64,000 nucleotides of DNA, from positions 328,663 to 392,662 of the forward strand of contig NZ_NWQK01000002.1 in NCBI RefSeq assembly GCF_002817655.1, given 5' to 3'. The position numbers and the translations under genes were made by a program. This DNA comes from Candidatus Chlamydia corallus (lineage in GTDB: Bacteria > Chlamydiota > Chlamydiia > Chlamydiales > Chlamydiaceae). This document shows, in pieces, positions 26,362 to 33,790 of the stretch. The first letter of the stretch is position 1; every line of letters begins with the position of its first letter. The notes beneath the pieces were generated by a model, which worked only from the letters and a program-made list of their open reading frames with translations, did no database searches and was not told where the DNA came from.

Positions 26362-27347
26362 TTGATATAATGCAACATTTTAAGCCCTATACTAGGGTTC
26401 CAGGACAAAAAGTACCCATTCCAGGATCTTTGTTATACGCTCAGGTATTTCCAACATTATGGCGTCTATTTTCTTCAGATCACGAAATTTTAAATGAGCA
26501 GACTCTAGGGGTTCAAGGGCCTTTAAAGCGGTTTGCTGTTTTCCAAGATTTACATCGTGGGGGGCTTGTGGTTACTTCCGAGAGCTATAAGTATTACCTG
26601 CTTCCCTCTGGCGAGTGTACACAATCTATCAAAGGGAGATTGCCGTCGGCGGCACAAGCAGGGCCCCTGTTATCTCTTGGTGTGCATAAGCACGCGGATT
26701 GGCAGCAGGTTCGTCGTCGTCGTGACCTTAAAGAAATTCTTCCTTTGTGGTTCCGTTTGGCTATTATGGTTCCTGAGGTATCCTATACGAATATAGAAAC
26801 TTCTGCTATCGGCAACCTTTTAAAAATTACCCACCAAAAAGTTTTAAACAAGCAAACTACAGAGATTGCTCCTGCGCTGCTATCACTGGCTCTTGCGGGT
26901 TTTTCAGAATGCTTTCTTCCTAGGATTTACGATGAAGAATTTCAAGGAATCTTACCGCAAGGTGTGAATGAAGAGAAAAAAGTTCCCTTCGAGCTTCTTT
27001 ATCATAGCTTGGCTGTGATCAAAGATATTTTTGTGAGACAACAGGGATCGTTTGTAGATATCCTTCCTGCACTTCCTCCTGAATTTCCTTGTGGCCGCTT
27101 GATTCATCTTTCCCTTCCTCATCTTGGGACGTTGTCCATAGTCTGGACAAAGAAGACCGTTCGTCAAGTCGAGCTCTACGCAGAACACAGTGGTGAGGTA
27201 TCTTTAAAGTTTTGTTCTTCACTACGTAGTGCTCGCCTCCGTGAGTGGTCCCAGCGACGTCTTTCTAGATCTAAGAGACTTTCTTTAGGAGAAACTCTGG
27301 AGATAAAAGCAGGAACTGCATATTTATGGGATTGTTTCCATAAATAG
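26358..27347 (+). CDS. Hypothetical, glycosyl-hydrolase-like C-terminal module, upstream of glgB (329 aa)
   Basis: No family recognised over most of its length. Residues about 230-285 (SFVDILPALPPEFPCGRLIH, then LGTLSIVWTKKTVRQVELYA) look like the C-terminal beta domain of GH65/GH95-type glycosidases (LLPALPxxWpxGxVxGLxxRGGxxVdxxW). The catalytic alpha/alpha barrel of such enzymes is missing. No signal peptide. ATG overlaps the mtaB stop, and glgB begins 10 bases after its own stop, so it sits in a tight mtaB-this-glgB unit. A role in glycogen metabolism is a guess from position. Confidence 0.75.
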   Translation: MIDIMQHFKPYTRVPGQKVPIPGSLLYAQVFPTLWRLFSSDHEILNEQTLGVQGPLKRFAVFQDLHRGGLVVTSESYKYYLLPSGECTQSIKGRLPSAAQAGPLLSLGVHKHADWQQVRRRRDLKEILPLWFRLAIMVPEVSYTNIETSAIGNLLKITHQKVLNKQTTEIAPALLSLALAGFSECFLPRIYDEEFQGILPQGVNEEKKVPFELLYHSLAVIKDIFVRQQGSFVDILPALPPEFPCGRLIHLSLPHLGTLSIVWTKKTVRQVELYAEHSGEVSLKFCSSLRSARLREWSQRRLSRSKRLSLGETLEIKAGTAYLWDCFHK

Positions 27348-27357
27348 ATAGCCATCC

Positions 27358-29520
27358 ATGGTTGATAAATTGATCAGTCCTGCGGATCTTGATCTGCTTG
27401 TCTCTGGAAGACAGAAAGATCCCCACAAACTCTTAGGAATCCTTTCTTCTGAAGATTCGTTAGATCGCATTGTTCTTTTCCGCCCAGGAGCTAGGACGGT
27501 TGCTATTGAGCTCCTAGGAGAGCATCGCGATACTGTTCCCCATCATTCGGGGCTATTTTTCTTATCTGTTCCCAAGGGAATCGGATATGGGGATTATCGT
27601 GTCTATCATCAGAACGGCCTTTTAGCTCATGATCCCTATGCGTTTTCTCCTCTTTGGGGAGCCGTAGACTCTTTTTTATTCCATAGAGGAACGCATTATC
27701 AGATTTATGAACGCATGGGGGCCATTCCTATGGAAGTTCAGGGGATCTCTGGTGTGCTCTTTGTCCTTTGGGCTCCACATGCCCAGAGAGTCTCTGTGGT
27801 CGGTGATTTTAACTTTTGGCATGGTCTTACCAATCCTTTACGTAAGATTTCCAATGAAGGGATTTGGGAACTCTTTATTCCAGGTTTAGGAGAGGGAACA
27901 AGATATAAGTGGGAAATCGTTACGGCATCGGGGAACGTTATTATAAAAACAGATCCTTATGGCAAGAGCTTTGATCTCCCGCCTGAGAGTGTAGCTGTTG
28001 TTGCAGATCCTGAGAGTTACTCTTGGAGTGATCGTCATTGGATCGAGAGGCGCTCGGAGAAAAATGAAAGGCCAATCACGATCTATGAAGTTCACTTAGG
28101 TTCTTGGCAATGGCATGAGCAAAGGCCCTTACGTTACAGTGAACTGGCCCATCGCCTTGCGAGATATTGCAATGAAATGCACTATACTCATGTAGAGCTT
28201 CTCCCCATCACTGAGCATCCTCTGAATGAATCGTGGGGATATCAAGTGACGGGATATTATGCTCCGACATCAAGATACGGCACTCTTCAGGAGTTTCAGT
28301 ATTTTGTGGACTATCTACATAAAGCAAACATTGGGGTGATCTTAGATTGGGTGCCTGGGCATTTTCCTTTAGATGCGTTTGCTCTTGCCTCTTTTGACGG
28401 AGAGCCCCTTTATGAATATATGGGCCATAGCCAGGCTCTTCATCCCCATTGGAATACATTTACCTTTGATTATGGTCGTCATGAAGTTTCAAACTTTTTA
28501 ATAGGAAGTGCCTTATTTTGGCTTAATAAGATGCATATCGATGGCTTACGGGTGGATGCTGTAGCTTCTATGCTTTATCGTGATTATGGTCGCCAAGATG
28601 GAGAATGGACCCCGAACATCTACGGAGGAAAGGAAAACCTTGAAGCTATAGAATTTCTGAAGCACCTGAATTCTATAATTCACAAGGAGTGCCCAGGGGT
28701 GATTACCTTTGCAGAGGAGTCCACAGCATTTCCTGGGGTCACTAAGAACGTAGATTCTGGTGGTTTGGGCTTTGATTACAAATGGAATTTAGGTTGGATG
28801 CACGATACATTTCATTATTTTATGAAAGATTTTATCTATCGTGCATACCATCAGAAAGACCTTACATTTAGCCTTTGGTATGCTTTCGATGAGTCTTTTA
28901 TTCTTCCTTTATCGCATGATGAGGTGGTTCACGGTAAGGGAAGCTTAGTGAATAAGTTGCCTGGGGATACTTGGAGCAAATTTGCTCAAATGAGACTACT
29001 ACTCAGTTACCAGATTTGTTTGCCAGGGAAAAAGTTACTTTTTATGGGAGGAGAATTTGGACACTACGGAGAGTGGTGTCCTGATCGTCCTTTAGATTGG
29101 GAGCTTTTAAATCAACACTACCACAGAACTTTGCGCAGCTGTGTCTCCACCTTGAATGCTTTGTATAGTAACCAACGTTGCCTATGGATGAAAGAGAACA
29201 CAAGAGAGTGCTTTCATTGGGTAGACTTCAATGATGTAGAAAACAATGTCATTGCTTATTATAGATTTGCAGGAGGCGATCGCTCCTCAGCTCTTTTGTG
29301 TGTGCACCATTTCAGTGCGGGTACCTTTCCTTCGTATATCTTAAGATGTGAGGGCCTAAATCATTGCGAACTCCTTCTCAACACTGATGATGAGTGTTTT
29401 GGAGGTTCGGGGAAGGGAAAGCGCCTCCCTGTGATTTGTCAAGATGGTGGTGTAGCTTGGGGCCTTGATATAGAGCTTCCTCCTCTAGCTACTGTTATTT
29501 ATTCTGTAACTTTTCATTAA
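27358..29520 (+). CDS. glgB: 1,4-alpha-glucan (glycogen) branching enzyme
   Basis: GH13 branching enzyme that transfers alpha-1,4 chains to alpha-1,6 positions. At 720 residues it has the full bacterial layout: N1/CBM48-type domains (DPHKLLGIL, APHAQRVSVVGDFNFWHG), then the barrel with ITIYEVHLGSWQW, TEHPLNESWGYQVTGYYAP, VILDWVPGHFP, DGLRVDAVASMLYRDY (nucleophile Asp), GVITFAEESTAFPGVT (acid/base Glu) and LPLSHDEVVHGKGS (transition-state Asp), followed by MGGEFGHYGEW. All catalytic residues are present. It follows the upstream hypothetical gene by 10 bases. Confidence 0.97.
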   Translation: MVDKLISPADLDLLVSGRQKDPHKLLGILSSEDSLDRIVLFRPGARTVAIELLGEHRDTVPHHSGLFFLSVPKGIGYGDYRVYHQNGLLAHDPYAFSPLWGAVDSFLFHRGTHYQIYERMGAIPMEVQGISGVLFVLWAPHAQRVSVVGDFNFWHGLTNPLRKISNEGIWELFIPGLGEGTRYKWEIVTASGNVIIKTDPYGKSFDLPPESVAVVADPESYSWSDRHWIERRSEKNERPITIYEVHLGSWQWHEQRPLRYSELAHRLARYCNEMHYTHVELLPITEHPLNESWGYQVTGYYAPTSRYGTLQEFQYFVDYLHKANIGVILDWVPGHFPLDAFALASFDGEPLYEYMGHSQALHPHWNTFTFDYGRHEVSNFLIGSALFWLNKMHIDGLRVDAVASMLYRDYGRQDGEWTPNIYGGKENLEAIEFLKHLNSIIHKECPGVITFAEESTAFPGVTKNVDSGGLGFDYKWNLGWMHDTFHYFMKDFIYRAYHQKDLTFSLWYAFDESFILPLSHDEVVHGKGSLVNKLPGDTWSKFAQMRLLLSYQICLPGKKLLFMGGEFGHYGEWCPDRPLDWELLNQHYHRTLRSCVSTLNALYSNQRCLWMKENTRECFHWVDFNDVENNVIAYYRFAGGDRSSALLCVHHFSAGTFPSYILRCEGLNHCELLLNTDDECFGGSGKGKRLPVICQDGGVAWGLDIELPPLATVIYSVTFH

Positions 29521-29626
29521 AATTTAAATATTTCGTTTATAAAATCTTGGGCAATTGTTCTATTTTGTCCTATAGTTGATATTAATAATTTATTTTATAA
29601 TTAAAATAATTATTAGTATTTCTTTT

Positions 29627-31387
29627 ATGTTCACACCACCAGTTAACAATAACGATTCTCCATACTTGCCGCTGTCTACAGCAACCGAGAAAACTTCGCT
29701 TCTTTTGAGCGGTGGAAGAATCTTGCCCGCAACCAATTCAATATCACATATAAATGCTGAAGATAAAGGATTGCAAAAAAGTCTTTTTACCCATTCTGTC
29801 ACTCTATTTGCTGGGTTGGTTGTTTTGCTCGTGGCGGTTGCTGTTGTTGTTGTAGCTTTAACAGTCTTAGCACCTGGAGTTCCTCAGGCAATCCTTCTTG
29901 GAATCGCTATCTCAGGCGTTGGTACTGGTGGATTTTCTATAATGAAAAGCCTGGTATACATGGTCCGTGACCATATTTCCCCTAGGATGCGGGAATCCAG
30001 AAGAGTGAAAAGTGCTATAGCTTTAGGATCTGGATTTACTGTTATGGGTTTGCTGGTGAAAGTGGGGGCTAACTTTGTCCCTGGAGGGTATGGCGGTTTA
30101 GTCGGTAGCTTGGGATCCAGTGCCTATTCTCGGGGAAGTCAAACTGCATTAGCAAGCATGAGTCACTATATCTATACTAAGTTTTTCCGTTCGGAAAAAG
30201 TAGCTAGGGGGGAGAGGCTTACAGAAGCAGAAACCATAAAAGAAGCGAAAAAACTACACTATATTTCTTTGTCGATCGCAGCTCTTGGCGCAGGTTTTGC
30301 CATTTTGGGGATTCTCCTTGCAATTGTAGGAACTGTATTTTTAGGGGGAACTCCTGCTGTTATTGCTCTTGTTTTATCTCCACCATTAATTTCTATAGGG
30401 ATTACGACAGTTTTGCAGGCAATACTCCACAGTAGTATAGCAAAATGGAGAAGTTTGCTTCTTACCCAAGAAACAAAAGATCTTTTTGTAGATACCTCTC
30501 TAAAAGATATTCGCTTAGAAGAGCTACCCCCTAATTATGAGAGCGAAACTTCTACTTCTGTGATAGAAGCCGAAGATGGGGATTTGATTGCTGATACGAG
30601 GATGTCTCCTCAGGAAATCAACAAGAGGCTTTCGCTGACTACCAGACAGAAGGTCATCTTTGCCCTTACTACGCTGTTGCTGTTAGCAAGCATTGCTGCC
30701 TTTATAGTCACGGGATTTGGTGGATTAACAGCAATGCAAGTTCTACTTGTTGCTTCTGTAGGATCTGCTGTTGCCTCTGTAACACTTCCTATGGTTTCCT
30801 CAGGATTTTCCTACGCTGCCTACCAACTGAAAGCGAGATTAAATATCAGTAAATTACGTTGGAAAGAGACAAAAAATAAGAATCGTGTACGCAGGTTTTT
30901 AATTGAATCAGGGCTTACCGTCTCGGATAAAGAGTTTAATAAGATGTGGAAGACTGTCTACAAAAAACAGATCGAAAAGACCGATGCTGCAATTCGTGAG
31001 GAGGTTCGCGATTTTGAAAAGGGAGGGGAAGTCAAGAGCGCCCTTGTTGGCGGAATCTTACTTGGTGTAGGAATAGGAACTATGCTCCTTGCGTTCGTTC
31101 CTGCATTAGCTCCTATAATTCCAGGTCTTCTTGCTCTTGGTGGAGCTACTTTAGGAATCGCGGGAGCTATCTTAATGAGTAAGTTTGTCAATTGGCTGTA
31201 TGACGAGCTTATTAAACTCTATGAGCGTCGACGCAATCGCCGTGAGCTTCTCTATAGTCCTGAAAATAAAATGCGCTCCATTGCCACAGATTTAGTTATT
31301 GATGCCTTGGCAGCTAGCGAAGGTGACCTATTCCACTTTGATGGTCCAGTAGACTTTATTGATGTAGATGTAAGTGGAAACTCTTAG
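29627..31387 (+). CDS. Multi-hairpin Inc-like membrane protein (586 aa), C. pneumoniae-type
   Basis: An earlier in-frame start at 29576 adds an unlikely Ile-rich stretch; ATG 29627 gives MFTPPVNNNDSPYLPLSTAT. At least four bilobed hydrophobic hairpins are visible at about residues 57-110, 212-265, 342-395 and 471-525, with a weaker region at 130-165. Between the second and third lies an acidic soluble loop with PPNY at 301-304 (30527-30538), a PPxY motif of the type bound by WW domains of host NEDD4-family ligases. The first two hydrophobic blocks are somewhat alike, suggesting internal duplication. The C-terminus is soluble and acidic. Inclusion-membrane location and host contact are inference. 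No Shine-Dalgarno; the leader is almost pure A/T. First of three plus-strand host-interaction genes. Confidence 0.78.
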   Translation: MFTPPVNNNDSPYLPLSTATEKTSLLLSGGRILPATNSISHINAEDKGLQKSLFTHSVTLFAGLVVLLVAVAVVVVALTVLAPGVPQAILLGIAISGVGTGGFSIMKSLVYMVRDHISPRMRESRRVKSAIALGSGFTVMGLLVKVGANFVPGGYGGLVGSLGSSAYSRGSQTALASMSHYIYTKFFRSEKVARGERLTEAETIKEAKKLHYISLSIAALGAGFAILGILLAIVGTVFLGGTPAVIALVLSPPLISIGITTVLQAILHSSIAKWRSLLLTQETKDLFVDTSLKDIRLEELPPNYESETSTSVIEAEDGDLIADTRMSPQEINKRLSLTTRQKVIFALTTLLLLASIAAFIVTGFGGLTAMQVLLVASVGSAVASVTLPMVSSGFSYAAYQLKARLNISKLRWKETKNKNRVRRFLIESGLTVSDKEFNKMWKTVYKKQIEKTDAAIREEVRDFEKGGEVKSALVGGILLGVGIGTMLLAFVPALAPIIPGLLALGGATLGIAGAILMSKFVNWLYDELIKLYERRRNRRELLYSPENKMRSIATDLVIDALAASEGDLFHFDGPVDFIDVDVSGNS

Positions 31388-31604
31388 TCTCAGTCTTTTA
31401 GTATAAAATCCTCAATCTTTGGATGCTCTTTTTATTTTTCTGTGACTGCCTCGAGTCTTTAATATTTAGTGGTTTGTTTGATTATATAAATAGATAATTC
31501 CTATTGATTTTCCATTTATATAACTTAAATTTTGTTTTTAAATTATTTTATTTATAATGTGTTTATTAGTTTTATTAAAATAATTTATCATTTTAGGTTC
31601 AATT

Positions 31605-33617
31605 ATGGCAGTTGGTGGTGTAGGCGGTCCAGGAACTCCTCCTCCCCCTCCTCCTAGGAGAAGGGGCAGCAAGGATAGCAGTAGTTTAGGTCCTCGGGAG
31701 AACTTAGGAGAACATACAATTAGCAGTAGCGGGAGTCTTGCAGAAGGAGACACTTCAGTAAGAGAGAAACAAACCTTGTTACCTAAAGATAGAACTCCTG
31801 AGGGTGCATCAGGTACTGCAGGGAAGTCTGGGTTGAGTAAAATTTGGCTGGGTGTAAAAAATTTTTTCAAAAAACAACCTTCAGAGCCAAAGCCTAAGGA
31901 ACCTTCTTCTGGTTTTCCATCATACATTGAGCATGGGGAGCGTGTTCCTGGGTTTGATGGTTTTGAAGGGCATTACAAGAAAAAGCCAGAGAGTCCTGGT
32001 TCTCCTGACGTTTTTGAGAAAGAGACAGGAAAGAGTAGGAGTAAGTTCTATTTTACAACGGAAGGGGAACCTATTGAAGATGTAGAAGAGGGCACTTCTT
32101 CGGGCACTTCTTCGGGTACTTCGTTGTTATCGAGAGCTCAGGAGGCAACGGGTAAAGTTAAGAGAGCTTTAGGTCGTATTGGGAAAGGGAAGCATTCTAC
32201 TTCAGAAAGCATGCCGACGCACCCCGATGGCAGTCGAATGCATTTTGCAGAGGATATATCGACTTCAGAGTATGATGCAGATACAGAAGGGAGCTCTTCT
32301 TCGGATTCTTTGTCGTCATCGAGTGAAGGTAAGAGGATAGGAAAGAGTAGGAGTAAGTTCTATTTTACACCAGAAGGGGACCCTATTGAAGATGTAGGAG
32401 ACGATGACCATTCTTCGGGTTATTCGTGGCTCGAGAGTGAAGGTGCCGAGCTGCGAAACCGTAGGAGTAAGTTCTATTTTACACCAGAAGGGGACCCTAT
32501 TGACAATCCAGAAGAAGATGACCGTTCTTCGGTTTATTCGTGGTGGAGTGACTACAAGGACATAGGAAAGCGTAGGAGTAAGTTCTATTTTACACCAGAA
32601 GGGGACTCTATTGACGATCCAGAAAAAAAGGGCCCTTTTCCAGGTCCTTCGCGGTTATCAAAACTTCAAGGAGCAGCAGCTAATATCAAAGCCAGGGTAA
32701 AACGTTCTCCCTTGGAAAAAGATGACCGAAATGTTCAGAAGGCTGCAAGAGATCTACGTTCAGCTTTAAAAAACTTTGAGAAAGTATCTCAAGGTCGCTT
32801 AGCGCCAAATTTGACCTCTGGGGTTGAATCTCTTCTTGCACAGATAGAAAAAAGTCCTTATGAAGTACCTGTTGGTGATCTCATTGGTAGCTTGGACGAT
32901 GGAGATGCAGCTCAGAAAGAACTGGAATCATTTTTTGCAGCTGGTGATGTGGTTGAGTATGCATCATTAGACCCAAGCGCCTTGTTAGCTCCTTCAGAAG
33001 GAATTTTCTCGAGCGGTGGTACTGGGGTTGAGTATGCAACAATTCGTTTTACTGATACAGATGGGACTCCTCCTCCTGACGAGACAGGAGCTCCCACTCA
33101 GGCTGAGGGAACTTCATCCACAGTGCCAGCAAGTCGTAGATTCTGGCTAGCGTTAAGGAATTTTGTAGTTAGCATATTCCGAGCAGTAGCGGCCTTCTTT
33201 AGAAGGCTTGCTTCTAGATTGAATCGAGCACGTCTTGCAGCTGCACAGGCAATTCGCCAATGTTTCCATAGACGTGGAGACGATTTAGAGCCTGGAGATG
33301 ATTCTGTATCAGCAAGGGTATCAGAATGGTTAGCAAATCAAGGAATCGCTACAGAGCCCGGGGAATCAATCCCGATGTATGAACTTTCGCATTTGGAGAG
33401 ACCAGATTTTGCTGAAGAGTTTGACAACAATCCTTTCGATGGAGGTGACAGACCTTTCTCTAGCTTAAGTTTCGCAATCAATCTTGCTATGAGGGCTGGA
33501 GAAATTAGCGAAAGAAATGCTCTTCTTCTTGCAAATAGGGAAGCTGGATCTCCTGACGATATTGTGGTCCAGCATGCTTTAAACTTAGCTAGGTCGTTTT
33601 CTAGAGAAGGGCAGTAA
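31605..33617 (+). CDS. Probable adhesin LIPP/CPn0473 (670 aa), repeat-containing
   Basis: By position (third gene from glgB towards the pmp cluster) I equate this with CPn0473, reported as LIPP, a lipophilic adhesin that promotes uptake and phosphatidylserine exposure; the link rests on memory of gene order. Seen: MAVGGVGGPGTPPPPPPRRR at the start; four copies of a 16-residue unit RSKFYFTPEGDPI with Tyr149, 253, 291 and 328; VEYASL (Tyr452) and VEYATI (Tyr477), two ITIM-like sites 25 residues apart; a basic amphipathic helix region at about 510-550 (RRFWLALRNFVVSIFRAVAA); and NNPFDGG with NPF at 609-611. Mostly disordered and acidic otherwise. No signal peptide. AT-rich leader without a clear Shine-Dalgarno. 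Confidence 0.8.
   Translation: MAVGGVGGPGTPPPPPPRRRGSKDSSSLGPRENLGEHTISSSGSLAEGDTSVREKQTLLPKDRTPEGASGTAGKSGLSKIWLGVKNFFKKQPSEPKPKEPSSGFPSYIEHGERVPGFDGFEGHYKKKPESPGSPDVFEKETGKSRSKFYFTTEGEPIEDVEEGTSSGTSSGTSLLSRAQEATGKVKRALGRIGKGKHSTSESMPTHPDGSRMHFAEDISTSEYDADTEGSSSSDSLSSSSEGKRIGKSRSKFYFTPEGDPIEDVGDDDHSSGYSWLESEGAELRNRRSKFYFTPEGDPIDNPEEDDRSSVYSWWSDYKDIGKRRSKFYFTPEGDSIDDPEKKGPFPGPSRLSKLQGAAANIKARVKRSPLEKDDRNVQKAARDLRSALKNFEKVSQGRLAPNLTSGVESLLAQIEKSPYEVPVGDLIGSLDDGDAAQKELESFFAAGDVVEYASLDPSALLAPSEGIFSSGGTGVEYATIRFTDTDGTPPPDETGAPTQAEGTSSTVPASRRFWLALRNFVVSIFRAVAAFFRRLASRLNRARLAAAQAIRQCFHRRGDDLEPGDDSVSARVSEWLANQGIATEPGESIPMYELSHLERPDFAEEFDNNPFDGGDRPFSSLSFAINLAMRAGEISERNALLLANREAGSPDDIVVQHALNLARSFSREGQ
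32031..32630 (+). repeat. Four in-gene repeats encoding RSKFYFTPEGDPI
   Basis: About 50 bases each, beginning near 32031, 32343, 32460 and 32571. The core AGGAGTAAGTTCTATTTTAC is identical at DNA level in all four copies. Copies 2-4 read TPEGDP/S; the first reads TTEGEP. Spacing is about 104, 38 and 37 codons. Confidence 0.9.
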
Positions 33618-33645
33618 CGAAGTAGTGTTTCTATATTGAAGGGAA

Positions 33646-33684
33646 GTTAGAAAGGTTTTATAAAACCTTTCTAACTTCTTTTTT
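33646..33684 (+). terminator. Strong rho-independent terminator after the LIPP-like gene
   Basis: GTTAGAAAGGTTTTA (33646-33660) is followed directly by its perfect complement TAAAACCTTTCTAAC (33661-33675), then TTCTTTTTT. It separates the 31605 and 33791 genes into different transcripts. Confidence 0.85.
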
Positions 33685-33790
33685 AAAAATAGGTTATTGA
33701 TTCTTTTAATATAATTAAAAGTGTTTTTTTTATTCTTTTTTAATAAAATTAATTTTAATTGTTTAAAAATTTTCTTTTTGGGAAGTGTTT

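Noticed and set aside
29576..29626. Ile-rich N-terminal extension of the multi-hairpin protein
   Set aside because: The extension is translation of the A/T leader; ATG 29627 gives a start like its neighbours.
31538..31927. 129-codon minus-strand ORF with Pro/Gly-rich sequence
   Set aside because: It is the antisense of the Gly/Pro-rich start of the LIPP-like gene; composition explains it.
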